Notes: a model not told the origin generated them from the letters alone. A stretch of DNA of 64,000 nucleotides from Bacteroides fragilis (GCF_019583405.1 NZ_SZUU01000001.1:682001-746000); one strand, 5' to 3'; counted from the first letter of the stretch, positions 9,176 to 19,200 are shown. Numbers and translations: made by a program.

Positions 9176-12100
9176 TTATTTGCTAAAATCTCTCGGAGCA
9201 GGTACCGGAGCCAATGGTTTACGGTCTTGAAGCTGTTTCATAACCTCTTCGATGGCTCTGTTCAGCTGTTGATCCTCTCCATTCCACTCTTTCACCGGAT
9301 CATTATCGATCAGGATATCCGGGTCCACACCATGGTTTTCGATAATCCATTGTCCCGTCTTCGGGTCATAACTGGTAAAGAACGGAACACGTATGTCTGT
9401 TCCATCCATATATGGCAATGAACCACTAATGCCAACAATACCTCCCCAGGTACGCGTACCTATCAACTTGCCCAATCCAAGTGCGCGGAAGCCCCATGGG
9501 AACAGGTCGCCGTCAGAAGCGGAGTATTTATTAATCAAACAAACCTTCGGTCCCACCTGTACAGCATCAGGCACTGTTCCCACATGGCTGGTACCTCTAC
9601 CCATAGTCAGGCGATAAGGTTCACGGGAAAGACGTTCCAGGATCATTGGTGAAACATTACCTCCACCATTGGCACGATCATCAATAATCAACCCTTCTTT
9701 ATCAAGTTGCGGATAGAAATAGCGGGCAAACTCGTTCAAGCCTTCCGGTCCCATATCCGGAATATAAATATATCCGATACGTCCGTTGGAAGCCTGGTCC
9801 ACTTTCTTTATATTATCCTGTACCCAATTGTAATGTATCAAAGGATATTCATTGGCAAGCGGACTGACCACAACCTTACGTGCTCCGGAAAGCTGAGGTT
9901 TGACATTCAACGAAATTTCAGTAGGTATCTCTGCTTTACCCACCAGTAAAGAATACATATCTTTAACTGTATTGGTCGGCACACCGTCAATAGCTACGAT
10001 GTACTCTCCTGCTTTCACATCAACCCCCGGTTCCGTAAGCGGAGAGCGCAGTTCTTTGCTCCAAGATGCTCCGGGGAATATCTTCTCCAGACGGAAAAAG
10101 CCACTCTTGTCGCGGGTAATCTCCGCACCAAGCAAACCGGTATTGATCCGTTTGGGCTGTTCCGTTTCTCCCGGATTGACATAAGCATGCCCACAGTTCA
10201 ATTCACCTATCATCTCACCGATAATGTAATTCAGGTCTAAACGAGTTTTAACGTAAGGCAGCAAGACCGCATATTTTTCTTTAATTGCTTTCCAATCTAC
10301 ACCGTGCATGCTCTCCTGATAGAATCCGTCACGATAGGCACGCCAAGCTTCATCAAAGATTTGTGCCCACTCTTTCGGATAATCCACAGTAATCTTCATA
10401 TTGCTTAAATCGACCGGAGCGGTCAGTTCTGTCTTACCCGAAGGAAGATTGGTCACATAAATCTGACGGCCTTTAAAGAAAAGTGCCTTCTTACCATCGT
10501 AAGTAACATCCATCGAAGCTCCATCGGCAATCGATTCCTCTTTCTGACTTGTCAAGTCATACATTTTCGTACCACCGCGTCCCCAGTAGTACACCTTGTT
10601 GCCATCCGAATAGAAGTTACCATAATAAGACGGAGACAAGGGCAAACGAACGATGCGATCGGTAATGCCATCCGGATCGAACTTCACCAACGAAGCATCG
10701 GCCACTTCCTTCTTATCTGCCGGTTTCTTATCCCCGCTTTTAGGGGTAGCATTAGATACAGCCACTTCCGCATCTTTCTGCATGAAAGGAGATGATGTAT
10801 CCTTAGACAGCAAAGCGATGTACACACCATACATATTATTATATACATGGTTCCATTCCAATGATCCGTAAGTCGGGTTAAAATCACGGGCAGAAGAGAA
10901 TATCAGATACTTTCCGTCGGTACTGAACACCGGAGAAGAAGAGTTATACCATTTGTCGGTCACCGGATATTCTTTCTTTTCCGCAATGTTGTAGACATAT
11001 ACGACATTGATTTCATTTTTACCCATCCGTGTATAAGTCAACCACTCACTGTCCGGAGAGAAAGTAACTCCACCCGGCACTCCCACCGGATCTTGCAATA
11101 ATAAAGAAACTTTCTCGGAAGCCACATCCAGCAGATTAACTCGGTTCTTACGATCCATATACACTATCTTCTTAGAATCCGGACTCCATTTAAAGTCACG
11201 GATATACGTATCGTTCTTATGAGTTAACTGCATCGGTTCGCCACCTGCCGCATTCTGCAGATAAAGTTCGGTTTCCCCTGTGGCATCAGAGATATAAGCA
11301 ATCTGCGTTCCGTCCGGTGACCACTGTGCGTCACGGTCGTGAGCTCCCGGCGAACGAGTTATATTTTTTGTAACCCCTTTCTCTACCGGCAGATTGAATA
11401 CTTCACCCCGGCTTGTCACTACCATCCGTGCTCCATCCGGTGAAAGGCTGGCCGCAGTCACATAATTCGCTCCCTCTTTCAAATCGGTGCGGGCATAGAT
11501 ATTATCAGAAGCCAGTGTAATGTTTACCTTTTCAGCTTTCCGGGCCGCAGCATCCATCTTATAAATATATCCGCCGTTTTCAAAAACGATGGTATTGCCA
11601 TGGACGCTTGGGAATTTCACATCATACTCAGTGAAATTCGTCACCTTTACAGTCTGTTTGGTCTTCGTATTGTATGCGAAGATATTCATGATACGGTCAC
11701 GGTCGGAAAGGAAAAAGATTTCATCGCCAATCCACATCGGAAAAATGTCCTGAGCTACATTATTGGTAACATTCTCCACTGTTTTGTTTCCCGGATTATA
11801 CACCCAGATGTCATCGGCCATACCGCCTTTATAATACTTCCAGGTACGAAATTCGCGCATCACCCGGTTGTATGCCAATTGTTTTCCGTCCGGTGAATAG
11901 CTGCAAAAGCCCCCCTCGGGAAGAGGAATGACTTCTGACAATCCGCCTTCTTTGTCTACTGTAAAGAGTTTACCGGAGAATCCGTCGCTGATGCGATTAC
12001 GATACACGATACGTTGTCCGTCCGGAGTCCATGTCATAACAATGTTGTTAGGTCCCATACGGTCACCCAAGTCGTCACGGCTATTGGTAGCCGTGTAGGT

Positions 12101-12409
12101 TATCCGTAGTGGTTCGCCACCCGTTGCAGGCATGGTATACACTTCTGTATTTCCATCGTACTGCCCGGTGAATGCAATCGTTTTGCCGTCCGGAGAAAAC
12201 CGGGGAAACATTTCGTATCCCACATGGGAAGTCAGGCGTTGTGCTTCACCTCCCGAAGCAGGCACTTTATACAAATCGCCCGCATACGAAAATACGATCT
12301 CATTTCCGTTCGTAGCGGGGAAACGCAACAACCGTGCTTCTCCTGCAGCCGACAGCAGCACAGGAGCACCTGCCAGAACGAAAATAGATAGGATTAGTTT
12401 CTTGTTCAT
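9176..12409 (-). CDS. Tricorn-like S41 peptidase with PD40/WD40 propeller and PDZ domain
   Basis: This 1077-residue exported protein has a signal peptide at residues 1-22 (MNKKLILSIFVLAGAPVLLS). An N-terminal beta-propeller half carries repeated FSPDG/WSPDG blades (for example PRFSPDGKTIAFTGQ). A tricorn C1-type helical segment with GELNCGHAYV follows, then a PDZ domain (VDVKAGEYIVAIDGVPTN). The S41 catalytic core has ANGGGNVSP and YSASDGDLFPWGF, which contains the likely nucleophile Ser, and then GTRTWGGIVGISG. Tricorn degrades peptides; in Bacteroidetes such proteins are periplasmic or surface exposed. It is monocistronic. The catalytic residues look intact, so it is predicted to be active. 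Confidence 0.93.
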   Translation of the reverse strand: MNKKLILSIFVLAGAPVLLSAAGEARLLRFPATNGNEIVFSYAGDLYKVPASGGEAQRLTSHVGYEMFPRFSPDGKTIAFTGQYDGNTEVYTMPATGGEPLRITYTATNSRDDLGDRMGPNNIVMTWTPDGQRIVYRNRISDGFSGKLFTVDKEGGLSEVIPLPEGGFCSYSPDGKQLAYNRVMREFRTWKYYKGGMADDIWVYNPGNKTVENVTNNVAQDIFPMWIGDEIFFLSDRDRIMNIFAYNTKTKQTVKVTNFTEYDVKFPSVHGNTIVFENGGYIYKMDAAARKAEKVNITLASDNIYARTDLKEGANYVTAASLSPDGARMVVTSRGEVFNLPVEKGVTKNITRSPGAHDRDAQWSPDGTQIAYISDATGETELYLQNAAGGEPMQLTHKNDTYIRDFKWSPDSKKIVYMDRKNRVNLLDVASEKVSLLLQDPVGVPGGVTFSPDSEWLTYTRMGKNEINVVYVYNIAEKKEYPVTDKWYNSSSPVFSTDGKYLIFSSARDFNPTYGSLEWNHVYNNMYGVYIALLSKDTSSPFMQKDAEVAVSNATPKSGDKKPADKKEVADASLVKFDPDGITDRIVRLPLSPSYYGNFYSDGNKVYYWGRGGTKMYDLTSQKEESIADGASMDVTYDGKKALFFKGRQIYVTNLPSGKTELTAPVDLSNMKITVDYPKEWAQIFDEAWRAYRDGFYQESMHGVDWKAIKEKYAVLLPYVKTRLDLNYIIGEMIGELNCGHAYVNPGETEQPKRINTGLLGAEITRDKSGFFRLEKIFPGASWSKELRSPLTEPGVDVKAGEYIVAIDGVPTNTVKDMYSLLVGKAEIPTEISLNVKPQLSGARKVVVSPLANEYPLIHYNWVQDNIKKVDQASNGRIGYIYIPDMGPEGLNEFARYFYPQLDKEGLIIDDRANGGGNVSPMILERLSREPYRLTMGRGTSHVGTVPDAVQVGPKVCLINKYSASDGDLFPWGFRALGLGKLIGTRTWGGIVGISGSLPYMDGTDIRVPFFTSYDPKTGQWIIENHGVDPDILIDNDPVKEWNGEDQQLNRAIEEVMKQLQDRKPLAPVPAPRDFSK

Positions 12410-12433
12410 GTGATTATCTATTAAATTGATTCA

Positions 12434-12441
12434 CAAAGGTA
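12434..12441 (-). promoter_or_regulatory. Predicted -7 box for the tricorn-like gene
   Basis: The minus-strand reading is TACCTTTG (TAnnTTTG), about 25 nt before the ATG, giving a very short leader. A -33 element is not obvious. Confidence 0.4.
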
Positions 12442-12562
12442 AGAAAAGAACAAAGAGTGACAGAAGAAATACATAAAAAAACCGCAGATCCATCATTCTT
12501 TTCCTACAAAAAGACTGGAGAAATCTGCGATATTCTATTTTAATTGAGGAGATAAACTTTTG

Positions 12563-12635
12563 AGCGGTAGGCGAGGGTCGAACTCGTGACCTGCGGCTTG
12601 GGAAGCCGCCGCTCTGCCAACTGAGCTACTACCGC
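12563..12635 (-). tRNA. tRNA-Gly (anticodon CCC)
   Basis: On the minus strand a full cloverleaf folds. The acceptor stem is GCGGTAG/CTACCGC with discriminator U. The D arm is GCTC...GAGC. The anticodon stem GCGGC/GCCGC has loop TTCCCAA, giving anticodon CCC. The T arm is ACGAG-TTCGACC-CTCGC. CCA is not encoded, as usual in Bacteroides. U73 agrees with glycine identity. A TATCTTTG box (minus strand, 12665-12672) lies about 30 nt upstream. Confidence 0.97.
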
Positions 12636-12664
12636 ATGTGTTGCTTTTATTTTGTAAAGCCATG

Positions 12665-12672
12665 CAAAGATA
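12665..12672 (-). promoter_or_regulatory. Predicted -7 box for tRNA-Gly
   Basis: TATCTTTG on the minus strand fits TAnnTTTG and sits about 30 nt before the 5' end of the tRNA. Confidence 0.45.
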
Positions 12673-12746
12673 AATATTGTTTCCGAAATACCCATAGCAA
12701 TGGCACAATATTTTGCATCCGGGAATGAAAATATAAAATATTACCG

Positions 12747-12754
12747 TACATTTG
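12747..12754 (+). promoter_or_regulatory. Predicted -7 box of the cobU-cobT-cobS-cobC operon
   Basis: TACATTTG (TAnnTTTG) lies 26 nt before the cobU ATG. No B12 box or riboswitch-like sequence lies between the tRNA and cobU, so this operon does not appear to be directly riboswitch-controlled. Confidence 0.45.
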
Positions 12755-12780
12755 CTAACCGAAAATACACAGATAGATTC

Positions 12781-13299
12781 ATGAAACAGATCATACTCAT
12801 CACCGGAGGAGCCCGTTCGGGCAAAAGCAGCCATGCCGAACGCCTGGCGCTATCCCTCTCTCCTAATCCGGTTTACCTGGCCACCTCACGTATCTGGGAC
12901 GAAGAATTTCGTCAAAGGGTATTGCGCCATCAAGCCAACCGCGGACCGGAATGGACCAATATAGAAGAAGAAAAAGAATTGAGCCGCCACTCTTTGGAGG
13001 GGCGTGTAGTGCTGATCGATTGTGTAACCCTCTGGTGCACCAATTATTTCTTTGATCTCGAAGCAGACACCGACAAGGCACTGACTGCTGTTAAAGCCGA
13101 GTTTGACCGACTGACACAACAGGACGCGACCTTTATTTTTGTCACCAACGAAATCGGTATGGGAGGAACTTCAGAAAACCTGATACAACGAAAGTTCACT
13201 GACATGCAAGGATGGATGAACCAGTATATAGCCTCCCGGGCCAATCGGGTAATACTAATGGTATCGGGGATTCCTGTGAAAGTAAAAGACGAAAAGTAA
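12781..13299 (+). CDS. cobU: Bifunctional adenosylcobinamide kinase / adenosylcobinamide-phosphate guanylyltransferase
   Basis: This 172-residue protein phosphorylates adenosylcobinamide and adds GMP to give AdoCbi-GDP. The start at MKQIILITGG is chosen because the P-loop GGARSGKSS must follow directly; upstream in-frame codons do not look coding. Visible family features are SSHAERLAL, YLATSRIWDEEFRQRVLRHQ with the guanylylated-His region, RGPEWTNIEEE, VLIDCVTLW and VTNEIGMGG. It is first in the plus-strand operon and followed by cobT after 22 bp. Length matches CobU. Confidence 0.96.
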   Translation: MKQIILITGGARSGKSSHAERLALSLSPNPVYLATSRIWDEEFRQRVLRHQANRGPEWTNIEEEKELSRHSLEGRVVLIDCVTLWCTNYFFDLEADTDKALTAVKAEFDRLTQQDATFIFVTNEIGMGGTSENLIQRKFTDMQGWMNQYIASRANRVILMVSGIPVKVKDEK

Positions 13300-13321
13300 A
13301 TGATAGAATAACCCTTATAAA

Positions 13322-14359
13322 ATGAAAACATTTCAAATCGCCAGACCGGACGAAACCATCCGGGAAGCACTGACCGACAAAATAAATAATCTGACCAAGC
13401 CCAAAGGCTCTCTGGGAACACTTGAAGAACTGGCCTTGCAGATCGGGCTTATCCAGCAAACACTTACTCCCGAGCTGAGACATCCTCAAAATATCATATT
13501 CGCAGCCGATCATGGCATTGTCGGCGAGGGAGTCAGCCTCTCTCCCAAAGAGATCACCTGGCAACAAATCAGCAATTTTCTTCACGGAGGGGCGGGTGTC
13601 AACTTCCTTTGCCGCCAGCACGGATTCGAGTTGAAGATTGTAGATGCCGGAGTGGATTACGACCTCCCATACGAGAAAGGAATCATCAACATGAAGGTGC
13701 GCAAAAGCTCGCGTAACTATCTGTACGAGGCAGCCATGACAGAAGAAGAAATGAATTTGTGCATCGAGCGCGGAGCGGAAGTAGTCCGTCAGTGTCATGC
13801 CGAAGGGTGCAATGTGCTTTCTTTGGGCGAAATGGGTATCGGCAACACTTCTTCGTCTTCCATGTGGATGACGTGTTTCACCCATATCCCTCTCGAACTG
13901 TGTGTCGGAGCAGGCAGCGGACTCGACAATGCAGGCGTCCGTCATAAATATAATGTATTGCAGCAGGCACTGGACCATTATCAGGGAGACGGAAGTGCAC
14001 ACGACCTGATCCGCTATTTCGGCGGACTGGAAATGGTAATGGCAATAGGCGCCATGCTTCAGGCAGCCGAGTTAAAGATGATTATCCTGGTAGACGGATT
14101 CATCATGACAAACTGCATCCTTGCAGCCTCCCAACTTTACCCTGAGGTATTGCATTATGCGATCTTCGGTCATCAGGGAGATGAAGCCGGACATAAGCTG
14201 GTACTCGATGCCATGGGAGCCAAGCCATTACTGAATCTGGGTTTACGTCTCGGAGAAGGAACCGGAGCCATCTGCTCCTATCCTATCATTGACTCTGCTG
14301 TACGGATGATCAACGAGATGGACAACTTTGCACATGCAGCCATCACCAAATATTTCTAA
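13322..14359 (+). CDS. cobT: Nicotinate-nucleotide:dimethylbenzimidazole phosphoribosyltransferase
   Basis: This 345-residue CobT makes the alpha-ribazole phosphate used for the lower nucleotide loop. Motifs include [46 protein letters not shown] and [11 protein letters not shown]. The C-terminal [11 protein letters not shown] has the catalytic glutamate at about residue 312, equivalent to E317 in Salmonella CobT. Full-length family size is about 345-355. It is in one operon with cobU, cobS and cobC. Confidence 0.97.
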   Translation: MKTFQIARPDETIREALTDKINNLTKPKGSLGTLEELALQIGLIQQTLTPELRHPQNIIFAADHGIVGEGVSLSPKEITWQQISNFLHGGAGVNFLCRQHGFELKIVDAGVDYDLPYEKGIINMKVRKSSRNYLYEAAMTEEEMNLCIERGAEVVRQCHAEGCNVLSLGEMGIGNTSSSSMWMTCFTHIPLELCVGAGSGLDNAGVRHKYNVLQQALDHYQGDGSAHDLIRYFGGLEMVMAIGAMLQAAELKMIILVDGFIMTNCILAASQLYPEVLHYAIFGHQGDEAGHKLVLDAMGAKPLLNLGLRLGEGTGAICSYPIIDSAVRMINEMDNFAHAAITKYF

Positions 14360-14371
14360 TAAGATTTGCCG

Positions 14372-15115
14372 ATGAATATATTAGCAGCATTTATCTTTTT
14401 TACCCGCCTCCCCTTCTGGCGTATCCGCGAAGTTCCGGCAGAATGTTTTAAACACGTTGTGCCTTACTGGCCTTTGTCCGGATGGCTCACGGGCGGCATC
14501 ATGGCAGGGGTACTTTGGTTGAGCGCACAGATCCTCCCCTTCTCCGTTGCCGTATTGTTGGCACTTGCCGCCCGGTTATTGATCACCGGTGCCCTACACG
14601 AAGACGGGTTGGCGGATTTCTTCGATGGATTCGGAGGAGGTACGAACCGGGAGCGGATTCTTTCCATCATGAAAGATTCGCATATCGGTAGCTACGGTGT
14701 CATCGGGTTGATTTTCTACTTCCTTCTTCTATGGAGTCTTTTGATGTCGCTCCCCCTCTCCTTCGCATGTATTACATTGATTGCAGGCGACACGATAAGC
14801 AAGCTGACCTCATCACAAATCATCAACTTCCTGCCTTACGCACGGAAAGAAGAAGAAAGCAAGGCCAAAGTAGTATATAACAGAATGTCAGGCGGAGAAT
14901 TTGCTTTCGGTCTGTTATGCGGTATACTTCCTTCAGCACTCCTGCTACCGTACCGATACTGGATGGCTATCGTACTTCCGCTGGTCATGCTGTATCTGCT
15001 TTGCACACTGATGAAACGGAAATTGCAAGGTTATACCGGCGACTGTTGCGGGGCACTGTTTCTTCTAAGCGAACTGTCTTTCTACCTGGGAATAGTTATA
15101 CTAATGTTTATATAG
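14372..15115 (+). CDS. cobS: Adenosylcobinamide-GDP ribazoletransferase (cobalamin synthase)
   Basis: This polytopic inner-membrane enzyme of about 247 residues joins AdoCbi-GDP to alpha-ribazole (phosphate). ATG 14372 (MNILAAFIFFTRLPF) is preferred over the TTG two codons earlier. The signature acidic motif ALHEDGLADFFDGFGGG is intact, followed by ILSIMKDSHIGSYGVIGL and several TM helices. It starts 12 bp after cobT and ends 2 bp before cobC, implying tight translational linkage. Confidence 0.95.
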   Translation: MNILAAFIFFTRLPFWRIREVPAECFKHVVPYWPLSGWLTGGIMAGVLWLSAQILPFSVAVLLALAARLLITGALHEDGLADFFDGFGGGTNRERILSIMKDSHIGSYGVIGLIFYFLLLWSLLMSLPLSFACITLIAGDTISKLTSSQIINFLPYARKEEESKAKVVYNRMSGGEFAFGLLCGILPSALLLPYRYWMAIVLPLVMLYLLCTLMKRKLQGYTGDCCGALFLLSELSFYLGIVILMFI

Positions 15116-15117
15116 TC

Positions 15118-15663
15118 ATGGAAGTCATATTAATCCGCCATACCTCTGTCGATGTTCCTAAAGGAGTCTGTTATGGCCAGACTGATGTACCTTTGCGAGA
15201 TAGTTTTGAAGAAGAAGCCTCAATTACGGCTCAACAACTACAGAACGACGTATTTGATGCCGTATTCACAAGCCCGCTGAGTCGTTGCACCCGCCTTGCA
15301 GACCACTGCGGCTATCCGGATGCCATTCGTGATGCCCGGCTGAAAGAGTTGAATTTCGGTGAATGGGAGATGCAGGAGTTTGATAAAATATGTGATCCGC
15401 GACTGGAGGAGTGGTATAACGACTACTTCCATGTAGCGGCTACAGGCGGAGAGTCTTTTATGATGCAGCTTCAACGGGTATCGGAGTTCCTGAATGAAGT
15501 GAGTGGAAAAGAGTATAAACGCATAGCCGTCTTTGCACATGGAGGGGTACTGATTTGTGCGCAAATCTATGCAGGGATACTGAGAATGGAAGACGCTTTT
15601 GACGCACTGACACCTTACGGCGGAGTGGTCCGGCTGCAACTTAACTCAAAGACAGAAGAATAG
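15118..15663 (+). CDS. cobC: Alpha-ribazole phosphatase (histidine phosphatase family)
   Basis: This protein of about 181 residues starts at ATG 15118 (MEVILIRHTSVDVPKG). A much longer upstream reading exists but overlaps cobS entirely and was discarded. The catalytic RHT histidine, the GVCYGQTDVPL motif and a second active-site histidine in FAHGGVL identify the CobC branch of the phosphoglycerate-mutase-like superfamily, which dephosphorylates alpha-ribazole-5'-phosphate or cobalamin-5'-phosphate. It is last in the plus-strand operon. Its last 23 bp overlap the 3' end of the convergent cbiB. Confidence 0.92.
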   Translation: MEVILIRHTSVDVPKGVCYGQTDVPLRDSFEEEASITAQQLQNDVFDAVFTSPLSRCTRLADHCGYPDAIRDARLKELNFGEWEMQEFDKICDPRLEEWYNDYFHVAATGGESFMMQLQRVSEFLNEVSGKEYKRIAVFAHGGVLICAQIYAGILRMEDAFDALTPYGGVVRLQLNSKTEE

Positions 15664-16606
15664 TCAGCCACACTAACACAACCATCAGTACCTCTGCCCG
15701 CCGATTAACACAGACGGCTTTCTTCATATCCTCGGTTGTCAATGCCCGTTCGTTGTTGCCTATAAAAGGCTTCCACACCTCTTCGCCGAAATAATAGTGG
15801 GGCCCGCCGAAACGGCAATTCAGAATACCGGCCAAAGCAGCTTCGGGATAACCGGAGTTTGGGCTGGCGTGCCGGCTGCCATATTTACCCACGAACCTGA
15901 GCAAAGAAAACCGTCCGCTGACAAGGATCATCAACAAAGCCGTCAGGCGGGCAGGAATATAATTGGCAACATCATCGATCCGGGCCGCTATACAGCCGAA
16001 TTGACGGTAACGCTCGTTGCGGTAACCGATCATAGAGTCAAGTGTATTCACCATCTTGTACGCCATCATGCCGGGCACTCCCAACACTGCATACCAAAAA
16101 AGTGGTGCAATTACCCCATCACTCAGATTTTCGGCTAAAGTCTCCAAAGCTGCGGTACGCACCTCTTGTGCAGATAGTGCAGAGGTATCCCGTCCCACAA
16201 TACGGGCCACTTGTTTACGCCCCTCGTCCAATGAACGGTCTACGGCTTCGAAGACCATCCGGACCTCACGTATCAGGGTTGTACCTGCCAGGCAACAAAA
16301 GATCAGCAGTGTTTGTATCAGCGCTGTCAGTATGATGGAATACTCTCCGATCACTTTAAAAAAGAGGAAGGTAAAAAAGTAGACTCCCGCAATCAATGCT
16401 ACCGACATCATTCCCCCTTTCCAAACGCGGGCCCTCCCCGCATTCAGACACTTCTCTCCCCAAGCTATCAGTTTACCGAATCCTACCACAGGATGCGGCA
16501 ACCAGGACGGATCGCCTTGCCAGCGATCGAACAACCAGGCTAACGGTAACGGAAACAACCTGCAAAAATACACAAGGCTAATATACCAAAAGAACATTCC
16601 ATCCAT
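15641..16606 (-). CDS. cbiB: Adenosylcobinamide-phosphate synthase CbiB
   Basis: This 321-residue integral membrane protein attaches aminopropanol (phosphate) to adenosylcobyric acid. The N-terminal hallmark FDRWQGDPSWLPHPV is followed by GFGKLIAWGEKCLN, TLAENLSDGVIAPLFWYAVLG, YKMVNTLDSMIGYRNERY and FGGPHYYFGEEVWK. It is last of the minus-strand cobQ-cobD-cbiB unit, 26 bp after cobD. It converges on cobC with a 23-bp overlap of coding ends. Confidence 0.96.
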   Translation of the reverse strand: MDGMFFWYISLVYFCRLFPLPLAWLFDRWQGDPSWLPHPVVGFGKLIAWGEKCLNAGRARVWKGGMMSVALIAGVYFFTFLFFKVIGEYSIILTALIQTLLIFCCLAGTTLIREVRMVFEAVDRSLDEGRKQVARIVGRDTSALSAQEVRTAALETLAENLSDGVIAPLFWYAVLGVPGMMAYKMVNTLDSMIGYRNERYRQFGCIAARIDDVANYIPARLTALLMILVSGRFSLLRFVGKYGSRHASPNSGYPEAALAGILNCRFGGPHYYFGEEVWKPFIGNNERALTTEDMKKAVCVNRRAEVLMVVLVWLTILLSLS

Positions 16607-16632
16607 ACTTTCTCTATCCTATCAATCAGTCA

Positions 16633-17646
16633 TTACTCCGCCATCCACTTCGCAATCGCTCCCACCAGTTCGTCATTCTCTTCCGGTGTCTGGGTGGCAA
16701 TGCGGAAGAAACGTTCGTCCAGCCCTTCGAAGTTGGAAGCATCCCGAATCAGAATCCCTTCTTCACGGGCCAGATATTCCTTTAGAGCAGCAGCTTTTCC
16801 GAAACGCAGGCACACCAGCATAAAGTGAGTATCGGTAGGCCAGACCTCTAACCCGCCTATCGCCTCAAGCGAACTTTTCAGGCGGGCACATTCCGCCAGA
16901 TAATCTTTCATGGAGAGACCGGCCGGGATGCCTTCGGAAAGCAGGTAGAGTCCTGCTTCGATGGCAAGCTGATTGACCGACCAAGGCATCCGGTTCGTAC
17001 GCAGACGCCCTATCAGTCCGGGATGCGCAGTGACATACCCCAACCGAAGTCCCGGAATGGCATAGCGTTTGGTCATCGAATGTAGAAGGATCACATTGGG
17101 AAATCCGGCAGCTTCCTGCGCCGTAAAAAGCTCTTTCAGCGTGAAATACTCGTATGACTGATCGATCACGAAACAGACCCGGGGATGCTTTGCGATCAGT
17201 TCCGTCAGATACTTCTTATCACGCACCTCTCCGGTCGGGTTGTTCGGATTGCAAAGCCAGACCATACGCACGTCCTCCGGCACTGCATCGAGTGTGTACA
17301 GCGATGTGACCTTGTGCCCATGCATGCGGCAGGCATCGGCATACTCACTAAACGTAGGCATCAGAATGGCCGTGTTCGTTCCCCGAAAGGTCTGCGCTAT
17401 CAGATAAATGGCTTCCGTAGCGCCATTCGTCACGCAAACCGAGGCGGCAGACAGAGCGTGGCGGTCCGCCAGACGGGCCTCCAGCGTATAAGGTTCCGGT
17501 TCGGGATAAGCGGATATGGCAGAGATGCGCCCGCACAAATGTGCACGCAGTCCGTCGAGGTTCACCTTATTATATACGTTGGAACTGAAATTGCTCCGTA
17601 TCGGGTGGCGGTATTTATAAGAATCGTCTCCGTGTCCTTCAATCAT
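16633..17646 (-). CDS. cobD: Threonine-phosphate decarboxylase-like PLP enzyme
   Basis: This 337-residue class I aminotransferase-fold protein begins MIEGHGDDSYKYRHPIRSNFSSN, typical of CobD/CobC-type L-threonine-O-3-phosphate decarboxylase. It makes the aminopropanol phosphate used by CbiB. The PLP lysine lies in LLHSMTKRYAIPGLRLGYV, and WLCNPNNPTGEV is the usual cofactor-site loop. HisC is a close relative, but the B12 neighbours favour the CobD role. It overlaps cobQ by 8 bp, so the two are translationally coupled. No PduX-type threonine kinase is seen here. Confidence 0.9.
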   Translation of the reverse strand: MIEGHGDDSYKYRHPIRSNFSSNVYNKVNLDGLRAHLCGRISAISAYPEPEPYTLEARLADRHALSAASVCVTNGATEAIYLIAQTFRGTNTAILMPTFSEYADACRMHGHKVTSLYTLDAVPEDVRMVWLCNPNNPTGEVRDKKYLTELIAKHPRVCFVIDQSYEYFTLKELFTAQEAAGFPNVILLHSMTKRYAIPGLRLGYVTAHPGLIGRLRTNRMPWSVNQLAIEAGLYLLSEGIPAGLSMKDYLAECARLKSSLEAIGGLEVWPTDTHFMLVCLRFGKAAALKEYLAREEGILIRDASNFEGLDERFFRIATQTPEENDELVGAIAKWMAE

Positions 17647-19126
17647 TGTCTGTCAATATTTGATAGATAAGCGGCAAGTCGACGTGCTTACGGACATGGG
17701 CTGCCAGTTTATCGTATTGTTCTTCTTTAAATGCTTTGTAATCAAAAGCCGTCTCTTTCAGTTTATCGGCGAAAGGCTCCAGCAGGTAATCGATAACTGA
17801 AGGATTGTCGAGAATGCCATGTACGTATGTTCCCATGCAGGTGCGGTCTACAAAATACCCATCCTCCCTTCCGTCCGCCAGATGGTTGAGTGGAGAAACT
17901 GGAACATCCGCAAGGGGCGTGGTCGTTCCCATGTGTATTTCGTATCCTTCGCAGACAGCGCTGTCTTCAAGAAAACAGAACCGTACCTGGCGGGTAACCT
18001 TCTCTCCCTGCATGCGGGTGCTGACAGGCAGTAACCCCAATCCCGGCAAGCGTTCTATCTCGCCTTCCACATGATCGGGATCGCAAACCTCCCTACCCAT
18101 CAGTTGATAACCTCCACAAATGCCCATTACCGTGGCACCTTCGCGGTGGGCACGGACGATGGCCTGCGCCACTCCGTTGCGGCGCAACTCATACAGATCG
18201 GACAAAGTGCTTTTCGAACCGGGCAACAGGATGATATCCGCTTTCATCAACTCGTCCGTATTGTTGGTGTAGAACAGGTGTACACGCGGATCGCGCTCCA
18301 AGACATTGAAGTCGGTGAAATTGCTTAAATGACGAAGCAACACGACAGCCACATTCACTTTGCCTTGTCCGGCACGGATATTCTTGGTCTGAAGCATCAC
18401 CGAGTCTTCTTCCTCAATATAGATATCTTTATAGTAGGGCACCACCCCAACCACCGGAACACCACAAAGATCTTCCAGCATCTTTACTCCCGACTCGAAA
18501 AGGCGGATATCTCCACGGAATTTATTAATCAATATCCCCTTGATATGCTTCCGCTCTTCCGGCCGAAGCAGCATCACCGAACCGTAAACACTGGCAAACA
18601 CTCCTCCACGGTCTATATCGGCCACGAGAATCACATCTGCCCCGGCATGCATGGCCATGGGCAGGTTCACCAGATCGCTGTCACGAAGATTGATCTCGGA
18701 GATACTCCCCGCTCCCTCCATCACTACCGGATTATATCGGGCAGCCAAACGGTCGAACGCGGCATGAACCTCTTTTCGCAATTCCTCCCGCCCTTCACGG
18801 CGGAAATATTCGTAAGCATTCCGGTTACCGATGGGACGTCCGTTGAGCACTACCTGTGAAGTATGATCGGACGATGGTTTCAGTAGCAACGGGTTCATAT
18901 CCGTATGGCAAGGCACACCTGCGGCCTCGGCCTGCACAGCTTGTGCCCTTCCTATTTCAAGTCCCTCGGGAGTGGCATATGAATTTAATGCCATGTTCTG
19001 TGCCTTGAATGGCGCCGGATGATAACCGTCTTGCAGGAATATGCGGCAAAAAGCTGCGGCAATGATGCTTTTACCCACATCACTACCGGTTCCGGCCAAC
19101 ATTAAAGGGTGTAAATTCTTATTCAT
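17639..19126 (-). CDS. cobQ: Cobyric acid synthase (CobQ/CbiP)
   Basis: This 495-residue protein amidates adenosylcobyrinic a,c-diamide at b, d, e and g. The N-terminal dethiobiotin-synthetase-like ATPase has LMLAGTGSDVGKSIIAAAF, VMEGAGSISEINL and ADVILVADIDRGGVFAS. The C-terminal class I glutamine amidotransferase has the nucleophile Cys in VMGICGGYQLMG and the catalytic His in GTYVHGILDN. It is first gene of the minus-strand unit. The 616-bp gap upstream holds its promoter and a repeat element. Confidence 0.97.
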   Translation of the reverse strand: MNKNLHPLMLAGTGSDVGKSIIAAAFCRIFLQDGYHPAPFKAQNMALNSYATPEGLEIGRAQAVQAEAAGVPCHTDMNPLLLKPSSDHTSQVVLNGRPIGNRNAYEYFRREGREELRKEVHAAFDRLAARYNPVVMEGAGSISEINLRDSDLVNLPMAMHAGADVILVADIDRGGVFASVYGSVMLLRPEERKHIKGILINKFRGDIRLFESGVKMLEDLCGVPVVGVVPYYKDIYIEEEDSVMLQTKNIRAGQGKVNVAVVLLRHLSNFTDFNVLERDPRVHLFYTNNTDELMKADIILLPGSKSTLSDLYELRRNGVAQAIVRAHREGATVMGICGGYQLMGREVCDPDHVEGEIERLPGLGLLPVSTRMQGEKVTRQVRFCFLEDSAVCEGYEIHMGTTTPLADVPVSPLNHLADGREDGYFVDRTCMGTYVHGILDNPSVIDYLLEPFADKLKETAFDYKAFKEEQYDKLAAHVRKHVDLPLIYQILTDND

Positions 19127-19200
19127 ATCGTGTTTGTCACGTTAATGGGCGACAAACTTAGTGAAAATATTCGGGGGGGACAAGTGGGGGTATCAAAAAC

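Noticed and set aside
12700..13299. Longer cobU starting at 12700
   Set aside because: The 27 extra residues overlap the promoter region and precede the conserved P-loop start MKQIILITGG without support.
13196..14002. 268-codon minus-strand frame over cobT
   Set aside because: Antisense to a clear CobT; no recognisable domain and no promoter.
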